Below, one piece after another: positions 49,281-58,600 of a stretch of 64,000 nt of DNA; position 1 is the stretch's first letter, and each line of letters begins with the position of its first letter. The notes beneath the pieces were generated by a model. That model was not told the origin of the DNA. It saw nothing but the letters and a program-made list of their open reading frames with translations, and did no database searches. Origin of the DNA: a virus; IMG/VR virus record IMGVR_UViG_3300040751_000264, positions 1-64,000 of that record; one strand, written 5' to 3'. Position numbers and translations under genes: made by a program.

Positions 49281-50269
49281 CACAAAACTCCAATGCGGTG
49301 GAAATGCTGCGTATAGTTGGACAGAATCTTGTCTACAACTCTGTTTCCTGTACCAGAATATGCATCTGGCTGGAACTCAATATTAAACTGATCACTTTCA
49401 TATTGTTTGACATAAGAATTAAGGTGTGGAGAAGTGTTGCACTTCAAGTCATTAATTAGAAGTTTGGCCGCAACCTTAATGTCTTCTGGTACTACTGGCC
49501 ATCCAGCATCTACAACGACTATATAATCTCTACCCTGGGGGAACATGGGAGATCCAGCGATGTTCTGAATAATGTTGGGTGAGTCGTTTGTGTTGTAAAG
49601 GGTGAATGAGTCTGACGCAGAAGTTCTTGGAACCACTGGCTTAGATTGCATACGATTATATCCACCATAAACATCGTCAATAACAACGGTTATTGCGCTC
49701 TTGTCTGCGGTAATCATATAGCCTCTAAGATTTGTCCACTCGCTATCTGTTGGCTCTGAGTCATAAACTAGATAATCATTCTCATAGACCCTAATTAGTT
49801 TATTTAGTCTGTATGGCAATGCGAGATAATCATTATCCATTCCAACGGTGTCTATGACCTCTCTGGAATAATAGAACCCATCTGCAATATATGCATCAAT
49901 AAGACCGCGAGCAATGACCTCATACATCTTTGCTTGCTCCAGTTCATCTTCTGTATCTGCATATAGAGATGGGTCGGTATATGGGCGAACAACGCTCAGG
50001 GTATCTACATAAACAAGATCTCCACGAATGGCTGATCCATCTGTATTTTCCCCCGTTTTAATATAAATCTCTACGCGATATGTTTGATCATATCGTGAAA
50101 AATAATTTGGCAATGGAGTAGAAACTACCCCATCCCCATCTGCTGTTACTGGAATTTCTACTAAGTCTTCAGCGTGATCGTCTAGGATCGCTATGGAGTA
50201 GTCAGTTCCTGCTTCAAGTTCTTCAACTGTGTAAGTTAATGGGAATGGGGCTAGTCTCAATAGTTCCAT
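49280..50269 (-). CDS. Head-tail adaptor or minor virion protein, 329 aa
   Basis: Beta-rich N-terminal half (TYTVEELEAGTDYSIAIL, immunoglobulin-like pattern) followed by a helical part with EDIKVAAKLLINDL, which resembles connector adaptor helices. Larger than a usual adaptor, so an added Ig-like domain is possible. It begins 3 bases after the upstream stop. Confidence 0.55.
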   Translation of the reverse strand: MELLRLAPFPLTYTVEELEAGTDYSIAILDDHAEDLVEIPVTADGDGVVSTPLPNYFSRYDQTYRVEIYIKTGENTDGSAIRGDLVYVDTLSVVRPYTDPSLYADTEDELEQAKMYEVIARGLIDAYIADGFYYSREVIDTVGMDNDYLALPYRLNKLIRVYENDYLVYDSEPTDSEWTNLRGYMITADKSAITVVIDDVYGGYNRMQSKPVVPRTSASDSFTLYNTNDSPNIIQNIAGSPMFPQGRDYIVVVDAGWPVVPEDIKVAAKLLINDLKCNTSPHLNSYVKQYESDQFNIEFQPDAYSGTGNRVVDKILSNYTQHFHRIGVL

Positions 50270-50272
50270 TTA

Positions 50273-50776
50273 TTAGTTGCCGTAATAGGTTGCCACTTCT
50301 TCAGCGGAAGCCTCGCGGATTCCCTGCCTAGTGAGCCACTTTTCGGCAGCCTCCTTAGTCACAACGTTATAGCCTGGTGACAATGTTCCTACACCCTGCC
50401 AACGAATATTCTTTTGTGAATGAACAAGCATCCTGTCTTCCTCATTGTCAACAACCTTTTCTGGAGCCTTTTCCTTCTTGGCTTCATTAAGTGCTCTGTC
50501 TGCTGAACGAGATCCAACAACGTTGTTGTCATCCATTCTTGTATTTGATGATCGTGATGGCTTTGGCTTACTTGGACCAGTAATTACCTCTTGTCCATCT
50601 TCAGTCTTTGTCTCTGCCTCTTGAAAAGCAGAAGTAGTGATTGCATCTACAGACTCTGCTACCTTGTCAGTAGTGGTCTTCTTTGGGGCTGCCTTCTTAG
50701 CAGTTGTCTTCTTTGAAGTTGTCTTCTTTGCTGTTGGCTTTACCTCTACAGCATCTTCATTAGTATTTTCAGACAT
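50273..50776 (-). CDS. Lysine-rich, histone-H1-like tailed structural protein, 167 aa
   Basis: Residues about 11-38 are a run of K, T and A repeats (KKTTSKKTTAKKAAPKK), unlike its neighbours. The C-terminal about 55 residues (HSQKNIRWQGVGTLSPGYN and a VTKEAAEKWLTRQGIREA helix) look like a compact domain that may dock on the capsid. It lies directly after the major capsid gene. A basic tail of this kind could contact DNA inside the head; that is inference. Confidence 0.6.
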   Translation of the reverse strand: MSENTNEDAVEVKPTAKKTTSKKTTAKKAAPKKTTTDKVAESVDAITTSAFQEAETKTEDGQEVITGPSKPKPSRSSNTRMDDNNVVGSRSADRALNEAKKEKAPEKVVDNEEDRMLVHSQKNIRWQGVGTLSPGYNVVTKEAAEKWLTRQGIREASAEEVATYYGN

Positions 50777-50799
50777 TTATACACCTTTCCTTTAATGCA

Positions 50800-50805
50800 A
50801 TTATA
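50800..50805 (-). promoter_or_regulatory. -10 element after the capsid terminator
   Basis: TATAAT about 24 bases before ATG 50776, with AAAGGAAAGG between. Confidence 0.5.
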
Positions 50806-50820
50806 TCAGAATATGCTGAA

Positions 50821-50847
50821 GGGAGGGAGTTTTCAAGACTCCCTCCC
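50821..50847 (-). terminator. 10-bp hairpin after the major capsid gene
   Basis: GGGAGGGAGT/ACTCCCTCCC with a 7-base loop, followed by TTCAGC. Probably limits read-through from the capsid gene. Confidence 0.7.
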
Positions 50848-50875
50848 CTCAACGGGTAACGCTTTATTCACTCAA

Positions 50876-52003
50876 TTATGAGGTGAATACGTTGTTATCT
50901 GCATAAGCAACTGCGTCAAGTTCTTCCCATGTGATACCGAAACGGACAAAGATGGTGTACTCAATTGTATCCTTCTTTGGCTTGTACTCACGGTTCACAG
51001 TGATATCGCGCTGGAAGCCCCAAACGCGGTTCTGTGGGAATGTAAGATCAGCATAGTCTGCTGGGTAGTAAGGAACTTCCTGAACATCAATGCCCAGAAC
51101 GCGAGTGGTGCGAGCACCACCGAATGTCTGACCATTTCCGTCCAAGTAATCCTGACGATTTGCAGGAGTGCCTGCTGGAGTTCCAGCGAATGCCTCTGCG
51201 ATAGCGTCAGCGAGTGTTCCGTTCTTCTCAACAATGCTTGCAAAAACGTCTGTGCCTGCGTAGAACTTGAGGCCAGACTTGATTGCGCGGTACTTGCGTG
51301 GGAGAGCGTAAACGATCTCCTGCATAACCTGTGGTGTCCATCCCTGTGTGAGATCAACAACGGCTTCGTGAGCATCGCTACCAACGGTAACCTGATTTAC
51401 GAAACCATTCATGATTCCTAGGAATGGGTCAACACCTCCGTTGCCATTAATGGCTAGATCCTCAAGGTCGTTACCGAAAGCATTTGTCATTAGACGAACG
51501 AGATGGTCCTCAAGAGCGGAACCCTCAATGTTGTCCTCAAGTGCTTCAGTTGAAACCTCCCAGTCTAGACGGATCTTCTTGGTTGTTAGTTCAACCTTTG
51601 TGAATGTTGCACCAGCGTTGGTGTACTCGCCAAGAGCCTGTGAAGCAGCGCGAATAACACGCTCTCCAACATTAACCTTCTCAAGTTCCATGGTATTTGC
51701 ACGCATGGTAACTCTACGGCCATCTTGGGCGAGAACTGTTGCGTCCCAAACATAGTCGATAAAACGACGGGCTTGTTCAGGATTTAGGATGCCTCCAGGA
51801 GTACCTGTTGGGTTTACAGCATTGGGGCCAGTTGTGACACCCATGTTAGCGTTATCGATATTGCCTACAACACCCGCTGCTGGATCTGTAACACCACCGA
51901 TACCACCAGCGGCTACGGAACCTTGACCCTGGTATAGACCTGGGGCAGTGCCGCCGTACTCGCCAGACTCACCTGGCTGGTTCTTCAGAATTTCTTCTGC
52001 CAT
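50876..52003 (-). CDS. Major capsid protein, 375 aa
   Basis: HK97-fold pattern: a disordered glycine-rich N-terminal arm (1-70), then RFIDYVWDATVLAQDGRRVTM, an E-loop-like region, and a long spine helix with DLAINGNGG. The very strong GGAGGTGA and downstream terminator fit the most abundant virion protein. It follows the protease/scaffold gene, as usual. Confidence 0.88.
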   Translation of the reverse strand: MAEEILKNQPGESGEYGGTAPGLYQGQGSVAAGGIGGVTDPAAGVVGNIDNANMGVTTGPNAVNPTGTPGGILNPEQARRFIDYVWDATVLAQDGRRVTMRANTMELEKVNVGERVIRAASQALGEYTNAGATFTKVELTTKKIRLDWEVSTEALEDNIEGSALEDHLVRLMTNAFGNDLEDLAINGNGGVDPFLGIMNGFVNQVTVGSDAHEAVVDLTQGWTPQVMQEIVYALPRKYRAIKSGLKFYAGTDVFASIVEKNGTLADAIAEAFAGTPAGTPANRQDYLDGNGQTFGGARTTRVLGIDVQEVPYYPADYADLTFPQNRVWGFQRDITVNREYKPKKDTIEYTIFVRFGITWEELDAVAYADNNVFTS

Positions 52004-52036
52004 TTGACTTTCACCTCCATGTTTTCTTTCCTTTTA

Positions 52037-53614
52037 TTAAAATAGGTCGGCATTTGTGAGGAAACGACCGCCCCAGGCAGATTTCTCTACCTTTACTGGT
52101 TCTTCCTGCAAGATCTCGCCAAGATCAGCAGACTTACGGAAAGCAGTATCCTTTTCAACTGCGTCTACGCGCTTTCCGAAACTTTCCTGTACTTCTTCCA
52201 CCTTGCTATTGATTTCAGCAACGGCTCCGCCGAAAGCCTTGTTAATGCCTTCAATCTTGGCATCAAGAGCCTTTACTGTTTCAGCAAGAGTGGTGAGAGC
52301 AGAAGCGAGGGAATCGTTAATCTCGCTAACCATCTTTGTGGTTTCGTCAACAACTTCGGCCTCTTCTGACTTTTCAACTTCGTTTGCTGTGTCAGCCTTC
52401 ATAGCCTCATCTTCCTTCTCTTCCTCGTCTTCATCGTCCATGTCTTCTGCCTTTGTTACCTCTGGCTCTTCAGACTTTTCGGCTTCCATTTCTTCTTCAG
52501 CCTTCATGTCATCGCCCTTGGCTACTTCAGCAGTTGTTGCATCAGTCTCTTCGACGGGAAGTGTGGTTGCCTCTGGCTCCACTGCTTCGCTCTTTTCAAT
52601 CTCATCAACTACTACAATGTCTGAGTCCATCTTGCTAACCTCCTTTACCTCTGATTTACTAATCGCATTAACTTTTTCTAGTGAAGAAATATTTTTAATA
52701 ACGCGACGATTCGTTGGTACTATTGTACCGTCATTTTGTGAATATACGCTTATAATCACAACTGGATCATCTGATTTAGCCAAAACTGGCTCTTCTTCAG
52801 ATGAAAGCCTTGCTCCACCCTTAAGGATTACCTGTGATACACGACCATACTCATCGTCAAACTTAACAAAAGAATCTGCATCAATGTCTTTTTGGATTAC
52901 TGACTTCTTCATTCTTCCAAGCATTCCCTTGACCATTGATGCCTTGTCGTCATCATTGCTTTCAACAAATCCAATGTTGTCCATTGACTTTTCGCATTGT
53001 GGACATGATGTTGAGTCATCCTTAGACATTTGAACAATGTCGTCTTTTCTGCACCAGAAAACATTTTCAATTACTGCCTTGGACAAGAATCCAGTGCCCT
53101 CGCCTTTTTCTACACTAATAACGTTAGCAAATTGATTTGCAGGATTATCAACAAGAGATAGTTCGCTTAGGCTGTATTCCTTGATAACCTGATAAGCCTT
53201 GTTCATTTCTTCGTCATATACATCTTCTGAATCATGAATTTCCCCACCAATGGAAAATCCTGTAAGAGTTCCATCAAGAACCTTTTCCCAGGTATCCTGA
53301 GCACCCTTGCTTACATAGGCAGAAACGTAAATACCGTTATAAAACTTCTTTGAATCTTCATCAAAATACTTGTCTTCTTTGAAAGAAACTACCTTGCCAA
53401 CAGCGATGGGCTGATGCATTTCGCGGATATTTCCACGAAAACCCTCAAAAGCCTTGCGTGATGCTTCCGCAGGAACTACGTCACCCTGCTTATCAAGATT
53501 ATCAAGAGTCGCAAAGCCTGAAACAATTCTGCGCTCTTTGTCAACTTTGTTGATTGGCATGGAAAGACGAATGTTGTTCTTTTCCATGGACCAATGCGCC
53601 TTGTTAATGTCCAT
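52037..53614 (-). CDS. Prohead protease with scaffold-like C-terminus, 525 aa
   Basis: N-terminal S78-type protease core: VSGFATLDNLDKQGDVV (31-47), EMHQPI with H67, and GFSIGGE with S121. After about residue 180 there is a cysteine cluster (C188, C204, C207), then a long acidic low-complexity and coiled-coil region (about 330-490) typical of a fused scaffold. It processes the capsid prohead. ATG 53614 is 10 bases after TATAAT with AGGA between. Confidence 0.85.
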   Translation of the reverse strand: MDINKAHWSMEKNNIRLSMPINKVDKERRIVSGFATLDNLDKQGDVVPAEASRKAFEGFRGNIREMHQPIAVGKVVSFKEDKYFDEDSKKFYNGIYVSAYVSKGAQDTWEKVLDGTLTGFSIGGEIHDSEDVYDEEMNKAYQVIKEYSLSELSLVDNPANQFANVISVEKGEGTGFLSKAVIENVFWCRKDDIVQMSKDDSTSCPQCEKSMDNIGFVESNDDDKASMVKGMLGRMKKSVIQKDIDADSFVKFDDEYGRVSQVILKGGARLSSEEEPVLAKSDDPVVIISVYSQNDGTIVPTNRRVIKNISSLEKVNAISKSEVKEVSKMDSDIVVVDEIEKSEAVEPEATTLPVEETDATTAEVAKGDDMKAEEEMEAEKSEEPEVTKAEDMDDEDEEEKEDEAMKADTANEVEKSEEAEVVDETTKMVSEINDSLASALTTLAETVKALDAKIEGINKAFGGAVAEINSKVEEVQESFGKRVDAVEKDTAFRKSADLGEILQEEPVKVEKSAWGGRFLTNADLF

Positions 53615-53624
53615 ACTAATTCCT

Positions 53625-53630
53625 ATTATA
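53625..53630 (-). promoter_or_regulatory. -10 element for the protease/capsid unit
   Basis: TATAAT, 10 bases including AGGA, ATG 53614. The next upstream gene ends at 53650. Confidence 0.5.
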
Positions 53631-53649
53631 CATTATTTTTATTTAATTG

Positions 53650-55284
53650 TTATGAAGTTTTTGGACCTTCGCCCTTGGGGTTTCTTCCAGAGATAGCACC
53701 TGGACCATCTGATTGTTCATTTGATCTTTCAGAGTCTCTTTCTCTATTACCTCGCACATCAGAGCGAGCGTCTGCTGCCTGTCGTGCAGATAATTCAAGT
53801 GGTGCATCTCCACCTTCTCTTTGTGGCTTTCCAAGTGCCTCACGGATTTCGTTTGGCGTAAGTGCCTGAATCTTTGCATAACGCTCATAAATCTGAGATT
53901 GTGCGATTTCGTCTGTTAGGTTAGCCTCATTAAATACAAGTTTAACAACATCGGTCTTTTCTTTAACAATCTTATTTATAGCCTTTGCAACATACTCTTG
54001 CAGTGGCTTAGATACCTGATCGCGGAATGTTCTATCTTGTGACATTGCTCCTGCTGATGATGCATCTCCAGATCCTAGTTTGGACAAAGGAACCTGATGC
54101 GCCATAAGAACGTCGTCCCTGTTTTGCTTACGATATTGTGAGAATGATGCTTCTTGAACATTGTTTTCTACAGGATGCATTTCAAATTCAATCTTATTGC
54201 CATCACTATCTCCAGGAAGTGGGATGTATAGAGTTCTATGGCTCTGCCCCTTTAGTCCTGTCTGGAAGAATCTAAATAACTTATCTTCTGCTTCGCTAGA
54301 AAGTTTTGCACCCTTTACGGTAATGATATATCGTGGAACAGCCTTGTTCTCAAAATAGTCAATATTATATTGTGCCGCCATCTGATCGCCACGCAGGGAA
54401 GTCATGGCAGCCATAACGTCTGGGATTCCATAAAAAGTATTGAGTGGTGAGTATTCCTTAAGATGAATGATCTCGTTTGGTCGTGGGTCTGTGGTTACAG
54501 GATTTGGATTGTTTGCTTGGAAATTACGGAAGTATACAATTGTTCCAGCGATAATTTGTAGATATCCATCCCTCAGGCGGCGTACTCGCATAGTTGTTGC
54601 TGGAATATGTCCAATGTATCCAATTTCTCCAGATACTGTTCTGCCAATTTCAATGTATCCATTTCCAGTTGCCTGCATATCTGTGACAACCTTCTCTAAA
54701 GTCTTTGTCAGGCTTTCGTCATCGTTGCAATCTTCTAGCCACGCCATCATTTGCATTTTTAGTGATTCAATTCTCTTCTTAGCCTTCTCTTTAGCAGAGT
54801 CATTTGTCATTGTCTCTAACTTGCCCATCGTGTCGTGAGTCATCTCAAATCTGTGACCCATGCCAACTGAGTTTGCTACCTTGGCATCAATGGCTGCGTG
54901 ATTGGCAAAAGATGTGTCGTAGTATGAAGAAAGTTCGTAAAGGTTGTAGGGTGGGGTGATAACGTCAAAGATTCCATAGCCATTACGATAAACCATTCCT
55001 GGATTAATAGCCTTTGACTCAACATCTCTGTCAGCATTCTGCCCTACCGCCCTGGCATCGCTAAGATACCTTGTGCTAATCTGTCCATCTGCTTGACGAG
55101 GAACATTGTTAACAGTTGTATTATACTTTTCAACCTTTCTTGCAGTTCTACGCTTAAAGTTTTTGTCTAGCCCATTAAGAGAAGAAAGGTCTTCCCAGGA
55201 CTTAGCAAATGGATCTAGGTTGGCAAATTCATTTTCAATAATTTGATCTGCCATCTTAGCATCAATAAAAAACTGCTCTTCCAT
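53650..55284 (-). CDS. Portal protein, 544 aa
   Basis: Contains IIHLKEYSPLNTFYGIPDVMAA (about 270-291; key P, YG, P) and QYNIDYFENKAVPRY (about 305-319), both hallmark portal motifs, and a disordered charged C-terminus. It forms the dodecameric DNA entry ring. Its ATG shares a base with the upstream stop (TAATG). It precedes the protease and capsid genes as expected. Confidence 0.9.
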   Translation of the reverse strand: MEEQFFIDAKMADQIIENEFANLDPFAKSWEDLSSLNGLDKNFKRRTARKVEKYNTTVNNVPRQADGQISTRYLSDARAVGQNADRDVESKAINPGMVYRNGYGIFDVITPPYNLYELSSYYDTSFANHAAIDAKVANSVGMGHRFEMTHDTMGKLETMTNDSAKEKAKKRIESLKMQMMAWLEDCNDDESLTKTLEKVVTDMQATGNGYIEIGRTVSGEIGYIGHIPATTMRVRRLRDGYLQIIAGTIVYFRNFQANNPNPVTTDPRPNEIIHLKEYSPLNTFYGIPDVMAAMTSLRGDQMAAQYNIDYFENKAVPRYIITVKGAKLSSEAEDKLFRFFQTGLKGQSHRTLYIPLPGDSDGNKIEFEMHPVENNVQEASFSQYRKQNRDDVLMAHQVPLSKLGSGDASSAGAMSQDRTFRDQVSKPLQEYVAKAINKIVKEKTDVVKLVFNEANLTDEIAQSQIYERYAKIQALTPNEIREALGKPQREGGDAPLELSARQAADARSDVRGNRERDSERSNEQSDGPGAISGRNPKGEGPKTS

Positions 55285-55676
55285 TAATCAGCATCTCCAT
55301 ACATTTCAAGTGACTTCTTTGCCGCTGCAACAGCACCGATATCATTTAGAGATGGGATCAAGCCTTCATCAAGTCTGTCAAGTTGTTCCTGATATTCCTC
55401 ATCTGTTGCACGATTTATACCAGCATAGAACCATGGCTCACCCTCTGAATAGCCATAGTGTGCTGCGGCTTGCTTAAGTTTAGCAATTTGACCAATATCG
55501 TTCTTTACGGAAGGAATGTTCAACATTCTTCCTTCGCCGTCCTTTAAAAGGTGGCCATCTGGCAATCTCCAGAAGTACAGACCCCATTCAAAACCAAAAT
55601 GCTTACGTTGTGCCTGCCCAGTGTCTACAACACTGACCTTGCTCTTTCCAAGTGTGGGTCTTTTTCTATTGCTCAT
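55284..55676 (-). CDS. Hypothetical structural-operon protein, 130 aa
   Basis: MSNRKRPTLGKSKVSVVDTG, then an aromatic EWGLYFWRLPDGHLLKD segment and a helical C-terminus. ATG 55676 is 7 bases after TACAAT; the GTG at 55682 would lie too close to it. It is coupled to the portal gene. No family recognised. Confidence 0.65.
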   Translation of the reverse strand: MSNRKRPTLGKSKVSVVDTGQAQRKHFGFEWGLYFWRLPDGHLLKDGEGRMLNIPSVKNDIGQIAKLKQAAAHYGYSEGEPWFYAGINRATDEEYQEQLDRLDEGLIPSLNDIGAVAAAKKSLEMYGDAD

Positions 55677-55683
55677 GAACACT

Positions 55684-55689
55684 ATTGTA
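55684..55689 (-). promoter_or_regulatory. -10 element, leaderless layout, for the head-gene operon
   Basis: TACAAT, 7 bases, ATG 55676. It overlaps no stop and precedes the portal-protease-capsid run. Confidence 0.55.
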
Positions 55690-55694
55690 CCAGA

Positions 55695-58600
55695 TTATGC
55701 TGGTTTTGCGGTAATTGATGACCAAGTAACACCCGTATATAGCGATGAATCTGTCTTATTGAAACGTATTCCAAAGTTATCGTCAACAACGCTCCTATTT
55801 GTTCCAACATATGACTGATAAATGTTCGCTGGTGTGTCAAAGAATGATGTTGATTGTCCCAAAACATAAACATCTCTCCAGGCTTCTACCGCTGTGTCCC
55901 AATATGACCATAGCCTGGTAACGCTTTCATAGTTCAGAACATTTTCCCAAGTTCTAATATTAATGTCTGTCTTAACACCAAGACCTTCTGACAGATAGTA
56001 TGAAATATTATTTAGCAGTACCCCGCCAAACACATCTATACTTCCGTTAGAAAACTCGCTAAAGTCTAACTGATTTGGGAAAGATATTCCAATCATGTTC
56101 CACTCAAAATCATTAATGGTTGGTGATGGGACATATCTTCCATTTTGATAAAACTCAATATCTGATGCCCTAGTTAAAGACACACCATCATTATAATAGG
56201 CACGAATAAAAATTCCAGTGTCCTCTTTTTCAGAAAGTATAGATATCTTTCCATCCTTATGATTAATATCCATTAACTTGTATTGCCCGTTTGTGTCTCC
56301 AATTGAGGAGAGCATGAAGAACTGAACTGCTCCAACAAAGAATTCATAAGAAGCATTCTGGTTTACTGGTAGTGAAATCATATATTCTTTTGATGGGTTA
56401 GCAGTAGACCCATCTGTCTTATTTATCAATCTTATGCCTGATTTTTTTGTGGTATACAGATATGGCGTTCCAGTTTTATAAATTGCAATGGGGTTTTTGC
56501 TCTTGTAGTCAATGTTTCCAGAATCTATAATTTGTGGATAAACAATGTTTCCAAACTTTGTTCCGATATAGTTTCTTTGTGCTGGGTCTGAAGTGGCAGA
56601 AACGTAGTTAAGATTCTTTGCAGTAATACCCATGTTTCTAATCTTGAGAGGGTTCTTTAAAATTGCCCTTTGATTTAATTCAAGGTGAACAACCATTGCG
56701 TAGTCTTCAAAGTCGTTTGTCTTTGGTGGATAAACTATTGTATTGTCAGTAAAAGCAAACTTTGTATCATAAACTTTTTCTGGCAATTGCGGAATGTTTT
56801 CTTCATCTGCATAAATAACCTGATCTGATGCAAGACCTTTTGTGTATGTAAAACTTGACAAAGGGCTGTTTGCTCCGCTAGCAAGAGTTTGGAAGGTTAT
56901 GTAGGATTGCAAAGATGAATTTGAAACGTTTACCGTATCTCCAGTGGTGTTGTTCTTAAACAAGTTAAAGTAGTTAGAGTAAATAGAAGATTGCAAATCT
57001 GCATATGTTTGTCCTACATATGCATCCTTAAGTTCTACATACTGCCAAACACCCTCAGACGACACATAAGAGTATCCAAGGTTTATTTGTATCATGTCCA
57101 GGTCATATACAGAGTCTCCGTTTTCGTCTTTAACATACCCAGCAAAGTATGACAGTGGGTAGTATTCTTCCCACTCTGAAGATATGGAAATATCAAGGAA
57201 TAGTTTTTCGTACTCATACTCTGGCAAAAGCGTGTAACTTGCTATGTGATCAGTAATAATCTCATAGTTTTCTGAAATAGCAATTCCATTGTCAGCAAAA
57301 TTGCTTGATATTTTTTCATGATTGTTTTGATCACAAAAGCCAACTGAGTATATTTTTCCTTCAAAAGTATTTATTCCGTTTCCGCCTACATATAACTGGA
57401 TTGATGATGGTGATGAAAAGAATCTAGAGATTTCATATCCGAATACCGCTCCAGCAGACTCAAAGTTTATTCCGACAAAAGCCTCTATTCCTATGGTTAT
57501 AACTTCTTCATGTATTAACCTATCGTTTATATAATAAAGGACTGAATCGCTATTTACAACAATATTAAAACTGTCTCCATTGGTAATATTCACAAAACTC
57601 ATTAAGGTTCTATCGCTAGCAATATCTTCCTCTGTTTCAAAAATTCCATAAACAGAGGATACTGAATTGTTTAGAACATTGAGTGAGGGAAAGTTTAGAT
57701 ATGACTGATCTACATAATTAATGCCGTCATAATCCCAGGAGAGTGGATCTCCATTTGAGTCATAGGTTACGTTTGGCCTAAACGTTATAAAGTTTGGATG
57801 ATTACCTGACGGATATTCTAATGTATTGACCATGTAGTTATCTCTGTACCACTCATTTACATCTCTGCCACCGATATTTATTAATGGCAGTCTGTAATCT
57901 GGGACAGACAGAAAATCTCTGTTTGCATCAAAGTTATTAAAGTATCCAGCATCCCATCTATAAATGTCTGGATATGTTACGCTTGGGCCATACTGTGAGT
58001 TAGAGAAATCTATTGTTGTGGAAGTACCCTTAAACCCATTGTCTATAGACTGAATTGATGGAGTTCCTTGTCCGTAGACAAACCTTCTTTTTGCTGCTAC
58101 CTCAGAAATTGAATATGGAAGAATGGATATGCAGTCAATGTAGAATGATGAAAAGTTGTCATACGAATACGCACCCCACCAATCTCTATCATTTGGAAGA
58201 TCAATTAGTTTCTTGTCATAATCCATTGTTACGACAATCTCTCCATTAACAATCAGAGATGCTGTTCCTTCTTTTAAGACAATGTGAACCAGCATTGGTC
58301 GATACCATTCCCCAACGCAATGGGACGCTATTTCATCTCCTATAACAAGAGTAAGGAATCCTTCTTTAACGTATAGGCCATAGTTGTTGGATACTGGGCC
58401 AATAATTCTTTGTGCTCTTGCTGTGGAAGGATCTAATTTGATCCATGCCTCTAAGGTATAGTTGTTGTTTCTTCCTGAATCATTTAGCATACCCTTGCCT
58501 GGGAAAATTAGAGATGGAAGGTTTACACCTGAAGAATATATCTTTGTTGAGTGATCTGTGCCGTATATTATTGGCATACCGTCATTTTTTGCGAGGAGCC

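Noticed and set aside
52056-53033. Plus-strand ORF of 325 codons
   Set aside because: It is antisense to the prohead protease. Its serine-rich product mirrors the acidic, lysine-rich scaffold region, and no promoter or Shine-Dalgarno sequence supports it.
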